A DNA stretch of 22,552 bases from an uncultured Collinsella sp. (GTDB lineage: Bacteria; Actinomycetota; Coriobacteriia; Coriobacteriales; Coriobacteriaceae). The DNA is taken from positions 1 through 22,552 of the forward strand of contig CABUNB010000043.1 in assembly GCA_902492755.1 (NCBI GenBank). The letters are read 5' to 3'. This document shows positions 7,710 through 16,026 of the stretch, piece by piece (positions within the stretch are counted from its first letter, which is position 1; the number at the start of each line of letters is the position of its first letter). The translations under genes and the position numbers were made by a program. Under the pieces are notes generated by a model. It ran no database searches. It saw nothing but the letters and a program-made list of their open reading frames with translations, and was not told where the DNA came from.

Positions 7710-10700
7710 TCACGCTTCGCCCCAGAATCTATGCGTGTTGCGCAGGAGCTGTGCGGTTTTGCCCTCAGCGGCCGCAACGTCGGCCTCGTCAGCCTGCCAG
7801 GTCCAGTTGCCCGTGGCCACGCCCGGTACGTTCATGCGCGCGTCGTCGCCCAGCCCCAGGACATCCTGCAGCGGCATCATCACCAGGGGAGCGTCGCTTG
7901 CCAGCGCGTCGCTCATCAGCTTGGCCGCCACCTCAACACCGCTTGGTTCGTCGCCGCCCGCAAAGGAACGCGTGCACCAACCGGCGAGCGTCGACGTATC
8001 GTGCGTCGAGGTGTACAGGATCTTGCCAGGCGTGGGATGCACGCCGCAACGAACGTCGTAGTCGCTAAACTCCAGCACGTCCATGCCGGGGAAGCCGCAG
8101 GTCGAGGCCATGGCGCGAACGCCGGGCGTCAAATAGCCCAGGTCCTCGGCAATAAAGTTGAGCGGACCCAGCTCGTCATAGGCGGTCTGAAACAGGTCCT
8201 TGCCCGGTCCCGCCAGCCAGCGACCTTCGGCGCAAGCCTTGCCAGCGGGGATACTGAAGTAGCTGTGGAAGCCCAAGAAGTGATCCAGACGCACGCGGTC
8301 GTAGAGCGAGAACGCACGACGTAGGCGATCCATCCACCAGCTATATCCGTTCTGCTTCATGTGGTCCCAGCGGAACGTCGGGTTGCCCCACACCTGACCC
8401 TCGGGCGCAAAGTTGTCGGGCGGCGCACCGGAGATCTCGATTGCCTTGCCGGTATCGGATAGCCAGAAGTTCTCGGGTTCGCTCCACGCATCTGCCGAAT
8501 CGTCGGACACGTACATAGGAATATCGCCGATGACCTCGATGCCCCTCTTGTGCGCGTAGTTCATGAGCTCGCACCAGGCTAGGTCAAAGCGGTACTGCAT
8601 GTACGCCTGCAGCTCTGCCTCATCGTGGAAACGCTTGTCGTCAATCAGGTGCTCGTTGTAGCGCGCGACATCCGCCGGCCAATCGTGGCGCGATTCGCCC
8701 TCAAAGTACTTTTTGACGGCCATGTAGACGCAGTACTTCTCGAGCCAATCGGCATTGCGATGTTTAAACGCGGTGTACAGCGGATCGGCATCCTCGCCGC
8801 CACGGGCCTTCCAAGTTTCAAAGTCGGCCGCCAGCTCCTCTTGGCTCTCGGGCAGCAGGTCAATATTGCCCGCAAAGGCCGAAGGCCCGGCGTAAGGGGA
8901 GCGGAAGAAGTCCGTTGGGTTGACAGGCAGGACCTGCCAGTAGCGCATGCCCATAGCGGACAGATGGTCGATAAAGCGACGCGTGGGTGCGCCGATCGTG
9001 CCGGGCTTGCCGTCATCGGTCGGTACCGAGGTGATATGGCACACAACGCCCGCGCCGTGATCGAGCGGCTCCTGCAGGCGCTGCTCGGCATGGTGATAGA
9101 TAATCGACGAGCCCAGTGGATACAAATCGAGCGTGACCGTGCCGTTGTGGATCTCGCACTCGTGACCGCTGATCACGTCACTCGCGCATTCGTCGAGCGC
9201 CGGAATCGTCACGCGGTGCGAATTGCGCAGACTACGGTTGATGATAACCGTCGCGGACTCGCCATCCTTGCCCGTGCGGTTGTATGCCAGCACCTCGTCG
9301 TTGAGCGCGAAGGCCTTGATCTCGCCGTCGATCATAAACGGCAGTGCGCGGCGTACGGCGGAGGCGTTTTTGACAATAGCCAGCGTGTCGAAGTCGTGCA
9401 GTTGGTCCTTGGTCGGCAGGGTGCGGCGGTTGCCCGGATCGGTTAGACCCTCCAGGCCGTATTCGTCGCCGTAGTAGATCGAAGGCACGCCGGGGAAGGT
9501 CATCTGCATGAGCGTGGCGAGCCAAAAACGGCTCTTGGCCAGGCCCATCGAGTTCTCGTCCAGGCGCCATTTGCTGCGCTCGCACTCGGGCAGCTGCGAC
9601 TCGTCGGGGCCGCCGCCGAGCACCGAGATGATACGCGGACGGTCGTGGCTCGACAGCAGGTTGAGCGCGCAGGATAGGGCTTCGCGCGGATAATTCTCGC
9701 GCAGGGTTTCGATATCCTCGGCTGCCTGGTAGGCGTTCTTGTAGCCCATCAAAAAGCCGATGACCATGTCGCGGAAGGGGTAATCCATAGCAGAGTCCAA
9801 CTCGGAGCCCTGTAGGTAGCGACGCAGATGGCCGTAGCTGATCTTGTTGGAGGCGTCTTCCCAGACTTCGCCGAGCAACAGTGCATCAGGCTTCTCGGCG
9901 AGCACGGCCTTTTTGATCTCGGCCAGGAAGTCATCGGAAAGCTCGTCAGCGACGTCCAGGCGCCAGCCATGAGCGCCGGCACGTAGCCATTTACGGATCA
10001 CGCCGTCCTTGCCCAGAAGCCGCTCGCGTACCAGCTCGGAGCTCTCATTGATGGCGGGCATGTTGCCCACGCCCCACCAGCAGTCGTACGAGCCGTCCTC
10101 GTGGAAATAAAACGCATCGCGCCACGGCGAATCCTCGCTCTGCCACGCGCCCACACCGGGGTAGTTGCCGTAGCGGTTAAAGTAGATCGAGTCGTCGCCT
10201 GTGTGGTTGAACACACCGTCCAGAATAATTGAAATGCCGAGCTTCTCGGCCGCCTCACACAGCTCCGTAAAGTCCTGCTCGGTGCCCAGGATTGGGTCGA
10301 TCTTGGTGTAGTCGGCCGTGTCGTAGCGGTGGTTGCTCGCGGCCTCAAAGATGGGGTTGAGGTAGATGGCCGTAAAGCCCAGCTCCGCGATGCGGGGCAG
10401 GTCATTTTGGATGCCCTTGAGCGAGCCGCCGTAGAAGTCCCAGGTCTTGATGGAGCCGTCCTCGGCGCGCTCGTATACGGGCGGCTCGTTCCAGTCCTCG
10501 ACCATGCGGCGCTGGATTCCGTTGCGCGGTTTTTCGACTTCGGCCAGCGTGCGCTCGCGCCAGTTTTCGTCGCGGGCATAGCGGTCGGGGAAGATCTGGT
10601 AAACCATGCCACGCTCGTACCACTCGGGACGAACTTCGCGGTGCTTATAGACGGTAATCTGGAAGGACGGCACCTCGGCGTAGTCGTAGGTTACGCCCTC

Positions 10701-11006
10701 GCCGCCGGTGCGGCCCTGCGGTGCGCCCAGACGAACCTCGGGCTGGCCCTCGATATTGCAGATAAAGCTGTACCAGATAAGACAGGGCTCGGTGCACTCC
10801 AGCTCGGCGGTAAAGATGCCGTCGCCCTCGTGCGTCATGGGATACAGAGTTTCCCCGATCTCATCGACCCAGGTTCGCAGCGTAAGCGTTGCCTGGTTGG
10901 GGTCGGCATCCTCCAAAATTACCGACAGCGAAACGGAAGTTCCTGTGGTCACAGCGCCAAACGGAGTGCGAAACTGCGGCAGACGGCTGTTGTGTATCAA
11001 TCTCAT
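7710..11006 (-). CDS. malQ: GH13 alpha-amylase/neopullulanase fused to GH77 4-alpha-glucanotransferase
   Basis: A two-enzyme protein of about 1098 residues acting on alpha-glucans. Residues 1-120 form a beta-sandwich N-domain like that of neopullulanases; about 125-640 are a GH13 barrel with DGVFNHTG (Asp about 263), GWRLDVADE (nucleophile about 351), LLGEVWED (acid/base about 380) and SSHDRPR (Asp about 455). From about residue 650 a GH77 MalQ domain follows with RLDHFLGF (nucleophile about 908), AEDLG (Glu about 954) and STHDTST (Asp about 1003). All catalytic residues are present, and no signal peptide is seen, so it should act inside the cell. ATG at 11006 is chosen because MRLIHNSRLPQFRTPFGA is a family-like N-terminus; its ribosome binding site is weak (GGAC), and upstream in-frame ATGs at 11084 and 11102 exist. 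It lies downstream of glgA beyond a terminator and probably breaks down malto-dextrins from GlgP or uptake. Confidence 0.94.
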   Translation of the reverse strand: MRLIHNSRLPQFRTPFGAVTTGTSVSLSVILEDADPNQATLTLRTWVDEIGETLYPMTHEGDGIFTAELECTEPCLIWYSFICNIEGQPEVRLGAPQGRTGGEGVTYDYAEVPSFQITVYKHREVRPEWYERGMVYQIFPDRYARDENWRERTLAEVEKPRNGIQRRMVEDWNEPPVYERAEDGSIKTWDFYGGSLKGIQNDLPRIAELGFTAIYLNPIFEAASNHRYDTADYTKIDPILGTEQDFTELCEAAEKLGISIILDGVFNHTGDDSIYFNRYGNYPGVGAWQSEDSPWRDAFYFHEDGSYDCWWGVGNMPAINESSELVRERLLGKDGVIRKWLRAGAHGWRLDVADELSDDFLAEIKKAVLAEKPDALLLGEVWEDASNKISYGHLRRYLQGSELDSAMDYPFRDMVIGFLMGYKNAYQAAEDIETLRENYPREALSCALNLLSSHDRPRIISVLGGGPDESQLPECERSKWRLDENSMGLAKSRFWLATLMQMTFPGVPSIYYGDEYGLEGLTDPGNRRTLPTKDQLHDFDTLAIVKNASAVRRALPFMIDGEIKAFALNDEVLAYNRTGKDGESATVIINRSLRNSHRVTIPALDECASDVISGHECEIHNGTVTLDLYPLGSSIIYHHAEQRLQEPLDHGAGVVCHITSVPTDDGKPGTIGAPTRRFIDHLSAMGMRYWQVLPVNPTDFFRSPYAGPSAFAGNIDLLPESQEELAADFETWKARGGEDADPLYTAFKHRNADWLEKYCVYMAVKKYFEGESRHDWPADVARYNEHLIDDKRFHDEAELQAYMQYRFDLAWCELMNYAHKRGIEVIGDIPMYVSDDSADAWSEPENFWLSDTGKAIEISGAPPDNFAPEGQVWGNPTFRWDHMKQNGYSWWMDRLRRAFSLYDRVRLDHFLGFHSYFSIPAGKACAEGRWLAGPGKDLFQTAYDELGPLNFIAEDLGYLTPGVRAMASTCGFPGMDVLEFSDYDVRCGVHPTPGKILYTSTHDTSTLAGWCTRSFAGGDEPSGVEVAAKLMSDALASDAPLVMMPLQDVLGLGDDARMNVPGVATGNWTWQADEADVAAAEGKTAQLLRNTHRFWGEA

Positions 11007-11066
11007 AATACGGTCCAGTTCAATAGAATCACGGCCTGCGGGCCATGGCTTTACGCACAGGATGTA

Positions 11067-11147
11067 AGTATATCTGTTGTACATAGGCTGTATAAACAAC
11101 ATCCGTTTACCATCGGCGAACGGTTGTCCTAGAAAATCGTTTTACCA
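11067..11147 (-). promoter_or_regulatory. Promoter region with two TGGTAAA(A)C sites
   Basis: On the - strand, TATACT (11072-11067) resembles a -10 box; the -35 is poor. Upstream lie TGGTAAAAC (11147-11139) and the one-A-shorter TGGTAAAC (11112-11105), both pointing toward the GH13-GH77 gene. The first continues as CG followed by ATTTT, so it resembles one half of a LacI-type palindrome. The same word recurs before the HAD gene at 21042-21129. Confidence 0.5.
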
Positions 11148-11160
11148 ACTATTAACAGAG

Positions 11161-11187
11161 AAGGGGCGCCCGGTTGGAGCGCCCCTT
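11161..11187 (-). terminator. Terminator after glgA
   Basis: AAGGGGCGC (11161-11169) and GCGCCCCTT (11179-11187) form a 9-bp perfect stem with a 9-nt loop, 34 nt after the glgA stop in the - direction; the tail CTCTGTTAATA is only moderately T-rich. It separates the glg genes from the GH13-GH77 gene. Confidence 0.7.
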
Positions 11188-11221
11188 GCTTAGGGTTTGA
11201 TGAGGTTTTGGATCGTCTGGA

Positions 11222-13549
11222 TTAGCGGCGCTTGCGGGTGGCCGTTGCCTTGCGGACGGAAGTCTTCTTGGTCGGAGTCTTTTTCTCGGTCGGAGCGGCG
11301 GGGGAGACCGGGGCCTCCTTGGCGGGTTCGACCTTTGCCGTAGCCTTCGGAGCGGTCTTGACCTTAGCGGCCTTCGGTGCCGGCTTGGGCTTTGCCTCGG
11401 GCTTGGTCTCCTCTTTGACGGCGGCGGGCATAGCCTCTGCCTTTGGAGCGGCAGCCTTTGCCGTGGTCTTCTTGGCCGTCGTCGTGCGCTTTCGCGTGGT
11501 GGTCTTGGCAGCGGGCTTGTCCTCGACGGTTGCCTCCGCCTTGGACTCTGCAGGCGTCTCCTCGACCTTGACGGCGGGCTTTGCGGCATCCTTCGGAGCG
11601 GCCTTGGTCGCAGTAGCCTTAGCGGCCGTCGACTTCGTTGCCGTGGTCTTCTTGGCAGCTGTTGCCTTCTTGGCGGTTGTGGTCGTCTTCTTGGCAGCGG
11701 TCTTTGCCGGAGCCTTGGCGGCCGGCTTGGCCTCTGCGACCTCGGCCTTTACCTCGGGAGCAGCCTCGGCCTCGGCGGCCTTCTTGGCAGCGGCGGTCGT
11801 GCGCTTGCGCGTGGTCGTTGTCTTGGCAGCCGTGGTTTTAGTCGCGGCGGCCTTGGTCGTCGTAACCTTCTTAGCGGTCGTCTTGCGGGTCGTGGTCTTC
11901 TTAGCTGCGGGCTTTGCAGCAGGCTTGACCTCGGCCTCTGTCTCAGGGGCAACCTCAGCCTTCACCTCAGGCTCGGCCTTTGCGGGCTCAGCCTCAACCG
12001 GCTTCTCCTCGGCCTTGGGCTCCTCAGCGGCCACTGGCTCAGCAACAGCCTCAGGCTCGTTGACAACAGCCGCCGGCCTCTCAATCTCCGGATGCATAAA
12101 GAAGTACAGGTCCAGATACTTATCGGCCGAGCGCGTCCAGCTAAAGTCCTGGCTCATGGCCTGCGTGACCAGCTGGTTCCAGGTCTCGCGGTTATCCCAG
12201 AACAGACGAGCCGCGCGGAACACGGCGTCGCCCATCTCGTCGCCGTTAAAGTTGCTAAACGAGAAGCCCGTGCCCTCGCCGGTAAACTCGTTATACGGGA
12301 TCACGGTGTCCTTCAGACCACCGGTCTCGCGCACGATGGGCAGGGTGCCGTAGCGCATGGCGATGATCTGCGACAGGCCGCAGGGCTCAAACTTCGACGG
12401 CATCAGGAACATATCGGCGGCGGCATACATGCGCTGCGACAGCGCCGGATCGAACTCGATACGCGCGGCCATGGTGCCCGGGTACTTGTCCTGGAAGTAG
12501 CGCAGACCGTCCTCGTAGTCGCGGTCGCCGGTGCCCAGCACGGCCACCTGCACGCCGCCGGCCAAAATGCGGTCGAGCGCGTACATGACCAGGTCCATGC
12601 CCTTCTGGCGCGTCAGGCGCGTGACCATCACCATAAGCGGGCGGTCGTCGCGAACCTCGAGCCCCAGCTCTTCCTGCAGCTTGGCCTTGCACACGGCCTT
12701 GCCCGCACGGTCGTCAACCGTGTAGTTGGCGGCAATGCGCTTGTCGGTCGCCGGGTCAAAGCCCGCGACGTCGATGCCATTCAAAATGCCCTGCAGCGCG
12801 TACGAACGCTCGCGCAGAACGCCGTCCAGGCCCTCGCCAAACTCGGGTGTCTGGATCTCGTTGGCATAGGTGGGGCTCACCGTGGTGATGGCGTCGGCAT
12901 AGCGCAGGGCGCCCAGCATGTAGTTGATGCTGCAGGCGTCGCAACGCAGCTGCGAGGCGGCCGCCGGAATGTGCGCCACACCCAGGATGTCCTCCATCAC
13001 GGTGTCGCTAAACTGGCCCTGGAACGCCACGTTGTGGATCGAGAACACGGTCTTGACGCGGTCGTACAGCGGCAGGCCCTGGTAGAACTCGCGCAAGAAC
13101 ACGGGCGCCAGCGCCGTCTGCCAGTCGTTGCAGTGCAAGATGTCGCACTCAAAACCGGCCGGCAGGTGCTGCAGGCTCTCGGTGATGGCCTTGGAGAAGA
13201 ACGCAAAACGCTCGCCGTCGTCAAAGAAGCCGTACGGATAGTCGCGCGCAAAGTAGCGCTCGTTGTCGATGAACATATAGGTGACGCCGTCGTGCTCGAG
13301 CTTCTCGAGTCCGCAGTACTCGTTGCGCCAGCCCAGGCTCACGTAAAAGTCGGAGAAGTGTTCCATCTGCGCCTTGTACTCGTCCTTGATGGTTGCGTAC
13401 TTGGGCACCATCACTATGACTTCGGCGCCGGCGCGCACAAGCGCCGCAGGCAGCGAGCCCGCCACGTCGCCCAGGCCACCGGTCTTCACAAACGGTGCGC
13501 ACTCGGCCGAGGCAAACACGATCTGCATCTTTTTGCTGGTTTCTGCCAT
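11222..13549 (-). CDS. glgA: Glycogen synthase (GT5) with long Lys/Ala/Thr-rich C-terminal tail
   Basis: Elongates alpha-1,4-glucan from ADP-glucose. The GT5 core covers about residues 1-491, the usual full length of the family: KTGGLGDV with the ADP-glucose-binding Lys about residue 22, HCNDWQTAL, and the C-terminal SKFEPCGLSQIIAMRYGTLP and ETGGLKDTV blocks. The core ends near YLDLYFFMHPEIERP. A further 284 residues follow that are not part of the family: about 50 acidic residues rich in Glu, Pro and Ala, then alternating blocks of Lys, Ala, Thr and Arg ending RKATATRKRR. This resembles histone H1 or AlgP tails and is predicted to be disordered. The ATG at 13549 has GGGAG 5 nt upstream; ATG at 13561 lacks one. 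It lies downstream of glgD beyond a hairpin. Confidence 0.96.
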   Translation of the reverse strand: MAETSKKMQIVFASAECAPFVKTGGLGDVAGSLPAALVRAGAEVIVMVPKYATIKDEYKAQMEHFSDFYVSLGWRNEYCGLEKLEHDGVTYMFIDNERYFARDYPYGFFDDGERFAFFSKAITESLQHLPAGFECDILHCNDWQTALAPVFLREFYQGLPLYDRVKTVFSIHNVAFQGQFSDTVMEDILGVAHIPAAASQLRCDACSINYMLGALRYADAITTVSPTYANEIQTPEFGEGLDGVLRERSYALQGILNGIDVAGFDPATDKRIAANYTVDDRAGKAVCKAKLQEELGLEVRDDRPLMVMVTRLTRQKGMDLVMYALDRILAGGVQVAVLGTGDRDYEDGLRYFQDKYPGTMAARIEFDPALSQRMYAAADMFLMPSKFEPCGLSQIIAMRYGTLPIVRETGGLKDTVIPYNEFTGEGTGFSFSNFNGDEMGDAVFRAARLFWDNRETWNQLVTQAMSQDFSWTRSADKYLDLYFFMHPEIERPAAVVNEPEAVAEPVAAEEPKAEEKPVEAEPAKAEPEVKAEVAPETEAEVKPAAKPAAKKTTTRKTTAKKVTTTKAAATKTTAAKTTTTRKRTTAAAKKAAEAEAAPEVKAEVAEAKPAAKAPAKTAAKKTTTTAKKATAAKKTTATKSTAAKATATKAAPKDAAKPAVKVEETPAESKAEATVEDKPAAKTTTRKRTTTAKKTTAKAAAPKAEAMPAAVKEETKPEAKPKPAPKAAKVKTAPKATAKVEPAKEAPVSPAAPTEKKTPTKKTSVRKATATRKRR
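11225..12076 (-). repeat. Low-complexity coding repeat: GlgA tail
   Basis: This coding segment of about 850 nt is built from repeated Lys-Lys, Thr-Thr-Thr, Ala-Ala-Lys and Thr-Arg-Lys-Arg units. At the DNA level short words recur, for example CTTCTTGGC at least five times (+ strand reading). It is prone to replication slippage, so the tail length is likely to vary between strains. The reading frame is intact throughout. Confidence 0.8.
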
Positions 13550-13572
13550 ATTGTCTCCCATGTTGCAATTCG

Positions 13573-13608
13573 AGAATAGCCGCCTGGCGCTAACCGGGCG
13601 GCTATTCT
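13573..13608 (-). terminator. Strong hairpin between glgD and glgA
   Basis: AGAATAGCCGCC (13573-13584) and GGCGGCTATTCT (13597-13608) form a 12-bp perfect stem with a 12-nt loop, midway between the glgD stop and glgA start. In the - direction it is followed by CGAATTGCAAC, with no T-tract. It may be a partial terminator or an mRNA-stability element rather than a full stop. Confidence 0.55.
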
Positions 13609-13639
13609 ACATGTTACGAGCGATGTTGCGGTGCCAACG

Positions 13640-14767
13640 TTAACGTACGACGGTGGTGTCGGAAGTTAACGGAGCCTTGCCCAGCACCAGGATGTTCTCG
13701 GGCGTGCCGCGAAGCTCGGTGTTGGTGGGAACCACGTTGTTCTTGTCCAGGATGGCGTTCTCGACGCGTGCGCCGCTCTTGATGATGCAGCTCTGGTTAA
13801 TGATCGAGTTGGTCACCGATGCGCCTTCCTCAACCACAACGCCGCGCGACAGGATCGAATTGCGCACGGTGCCCTTGATGATGCAACCAGCCGAGATAAT
13901 CGAGTTGCAGGCGTGGCTGCCGGTCGCGTAGCGCGAAGGCGGCACGTCGTGAGCCTTGGTCAGGATCGGGCGCTCGGGGTCAAAGAGCTGGTCAGCCACG
14001 GTCTGGTCGAGCAGGTCCATGCTGCGGCGGTACAGCGACTTCTCGCTAAACACGCCCACGACCTCGCCCTTGTACTCGTAGCTGCACACGTCGATGTTGC
14101 CAAAGTCGCCCTGGAGTGCCTCGAGCAGGTCCAGATAATCGGCGGCCTGGTAGTGATCGATGATCTCGAGCAGCGTCTCGCGGTTGACGATGCAGCAGTC
14201 CATGGACGCGTTGTCGCCGTACACGACGCCGGCGCTCACGCCCGTCAGGCGGCCGTTCTCGTTAATCTCGAGCTTGGTCTCGTCATCAACATTGCGCGTG
14301 GCCTTGCAGTACACCACGGTCATCTGGGCGCCGGAGTTCTCGTGCGCCTCGATGATGGTGTTGAGGTCCATGTTAAAGATGATGTTGGTGCCCATCATCA
14401 CGACATAGGGCTTGTCCGAGCGCTGGAACAGCGTCTTGTTGGAGATGATGTCGCGCAGCAGGAAGCGCATGCCGCCCTTGGTGGTGCCATACGCGTTGCC
14501 GGGCACCATGAACAGGCCGCCCTTCTTGCGGTCCAGGCCCCAGTCCTTGCCCGAGCCCACATGATCGATCAGCGAGCGGTAGTTACCCGGCATGACGACG
14601 CCGACGGTCTTAATGCCGGCATTCATCATGTTGGACAGCGGGAAGTCGATCAGGCGGTAGCGGCCCAAAAACGGAACGGACGCGATGGGGCGGTCCTTGA
14701 GCAGCACGCTGCCGTAGGTCGAAGAGTAGTTAGCGGTGATATAACCGATGGCCTTGCGATTGATCAT
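13640..14767 (-). CDS. glgD: GlgD, regulatory-type subunit of ADP-glucose pyrophosphorylase
   Basis: Paralogue of GlgC that in Firmicutes forms a heterotetramer with GlgC and tunes its activity; on its own it is weakly active or inactive. The nucleotidyltransferase fold is visible (RYRLIDFPLSNMMNAGIKTVGV, then a hexapeptide-repeat beta-helix near the end, for example NSIISAGCIIKGTVRNSILS). The catalytic signatures are missing: the N-terminal GGQGSRL of GlgC is replaced by ITANYSSTYGS, and GDHLYRMDY by GTNIIFNMDL. Length is 375 residues, as in Firmicute GlgD. ATG at 14767 has GGGGGA 8 nt upstream; the spacer to the glgC stop is 4 nt, so expression is coupled with glgC. A larger upstream in-frame start is unlikely because it would overlap glgC without a ribosome binding site. 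Confidence 0.94.
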   Translation of the reverse strand: MINRKAIGYITANYSSTYGSVLLKDRPIASVPFLGRYRLIDFPLSNMMNAGIKTVGVVMPGNYRSLIDHVGSGKDWGLDRKKGGLFMVPGNAYGTTKGGMRFLLRDIISNKTLFQRSDKPYVVMMGTNIIFNMDLNTIIEAHENSGAQMTVVYCKATRNVDDETKLEINENGRLTGVSAGVVYGDNASMDCCIVNRETLLEIIDHYQAADYLDLLEALQGDFGNIDVCSYEYKGEVVGVFSEKSLYRRSMDLLDQTVADQLFDPERPILTKAHDVPPSRYATGSHACNSIISAGCIIKGTVRNSILSRGVVVEEGASVTNSIINQSCIIKSGARVENAILDKNNVVPTNTELRGTPENILVLGKAPLTSDTTVVR

Positions 14768-14771
14768 CGGA

Positions 14772-15920
14772 TCATTCCCCCTTCCCGATAACGACGTCAT
14801 TTCCAACGACGGCCGTATCCTTGGTGGTATCGACAGAGCCGAGCTTCACGCCCTCTTCGACCGTGGAGTTCTCGCCCAAAATAGCGCGGCAGATGTGCGC
14901 GCCGCTCTTAACGTGCGCACCCGGCAGCAGCACGGAATCCTCGACCACGGCGCGCTCCTCGATGATGACATCGGTCGAAAGGATCGAGTGGCGAGCGGTG
15001 CCGTAGATCTTGCAGCCGTTGGAGACCAGGCAGTCGTCCAGGCGGCCGTCCGGGCCAATGTAGTGCGGCGGACGCGTGGTGATGTTGGACATGATAGGGA
15101 AGTGCTTGTCAAACAGATCGAACTCGGGATTGTTGCCCAGCAGGTCCATAGAGGTCTCGTGGAAGCTGGCGATGGTGCCGACGTCCTTCCAAAAGCCGTG
15201 GAACTCGTAGCTGTACAGGCGCTTGTTCTCTTCGAGCAGCTTGGGGATGATGTCCTTGCCAAAGTCGTGGCTCGAGCGCTGGTCCAGAGCGTCCTCCTCG
15301 AGCGCCTCGATCAGCACGTCGGCCGAGAAGATGTAGATGCCCATGGACGCGAGGTTCGAATCGGGCTTCTCGGGCTTCTCGGTGAACTTGGTGATGCGGC
15401 CGTCCTCGGGGTCGGTGGTCAGGATGCCAAAGCGGCTGGCCTCCTCCCACGGCACGGGCATAACGCTCACCGTGAGGTCGGCGTTGTTCTCAATGTGCGT
15501 CTTGAGCATCTTGCGGTAGTCCATGCGATACAGGTGATCGCCCGAAAGAATCAGGACGTACTTGGGGTCGTTGGCCTTGATGTAGTCGAGGTTCTGCGTA
15601 ATGGCGTCGGCCGTGCCCGCATACCAGGCGCCACCGGTCTGCGTCTCGTACGGCGGCAGGATCGACACGCCGCCGTCGCGGCTGTCCAGATCCCAAGCCT
15701 CGCCGGAGCCCACGTAGGCATGCAGCAGGTAGGGACGGTACTGCGTCAGAACGCCCACCGTGTCGATGCCCGAGTTGGAGCAGTTGGACAGTGAAAAGTC
15801 GATAATGCGGAACTTGCCACCAAAGCTAACCGCCGGCTTAGCGATCTTTTGGGTGAGTGCCCCCAATCGGCTGCCCTGTCCTCCTGCGAGGAGCATCGCG
15901 ATGCATTCTTTCTTACTCAT
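14772..15920 (-). CDS. glgC: Glucose-1-phosphate adenylyltransferase
   Basis: Makes ADP-glucose and pyrophosphate from ATP and glucose-1-phosphate, the committed step of glycogen synthesis. The 382-residue protein has LLAGGQGSRLGALT (residues 10-23), the conserved KPAVSFGGKFRIIDF, GTADAI, LILSGDHLYRMDY, FTEKP, and a C-terminal left-handed beta-helix with isoleucine-rich hexapeptides. It is shorter than the E. coli enzyme and close to Firmicute GlgC. The start is firm: GAAGGAGA lies 5 nt before ATG. It precedes glgD by 4 nt; together they are likely to form the enzyme complex. A 106-nt gap with a hairpin separates it from glgP upstream. Confidence 0.97.
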   Translation of the reverse strand: MSKKECIAMLLAGGQGSRLGALTQKIAKPAVSFGGKFRIIDFSLSNCSNSGIDTVGVLTQYRPYLLHAYVGSGEAWDLDSRDGGVSILPPYETQTGGAWYAGTADAITQNLDYIKANDPKYVLILSGDHLYRMDYRKMLKTHIENNADLTVSVMPVPWEEASRFGILTTDPEDGRITKFTEKPEKPDSNLASMGIYIFSADVLIEALEEDALDQRSSHDFGKDIIPKLLEENKRLYSYEFHGFWKDVGTIASFHETSMDLLGNNPEFDLFDKHFPIMSNITTRPPHYIGPDGRLDDCLVSNGCKIYGTARHSILSTDVIIEERAVVEDSVLLPGAHVKSGAHICRAILGENSTVEEGVKLGSVDTTKDTAVVGNDVVIGKGE

Positions 15921-15960
15921 CGATTTCTCCTTCTGTCATCGATGTTCCTAAACCCATTAG

Positions 15961-15991
15961 CGACGGGCGCGGCGCTCGGTCGTGCCCGTCG
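15961..15991 (-). other. Intercistronic hairpin between glgP and glgC
   Basis: CGACGGGC (15961-15968) pairs perfectly with GCCCGTCG (15984-15991), extendable by two pairs (one G-U). In the - direction it lies after the glgP stop and is followed by CTAATGGGTTTAGG, with no clean T-tract. It may protect the glgP mRNA end or weakly attenuate glgCD. Confidence 0.5.
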
Positions 15992-16026
15992 AGTAATGCC
16001 GTGCGGCAAAGGGAGCTCGCGCGCCT

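Noticed and set aside
10590..10606. A TGGTAAAC word at about 10597-10604
   Set aside because: It lies within the coding sequence of the GH13 domain (MVYQIF segment), is a single copy and is not near a promoter, so it is probably chance.
11222..13549. The GlgA tail as a separate AlgP/histone-like gene fused by a sequencing error
   Set aside because: The frame is continuous from the GT5 core into the tail, the composition changes without a stop or start signal, and GlgB shows the same kind of tail independently.
12092..13579. A 495-codon open frame on the + strand opposite glgA
   Set aside because: It is antisense to the GT5 catalytic core; its composition reflects the codon bias of glgA only.
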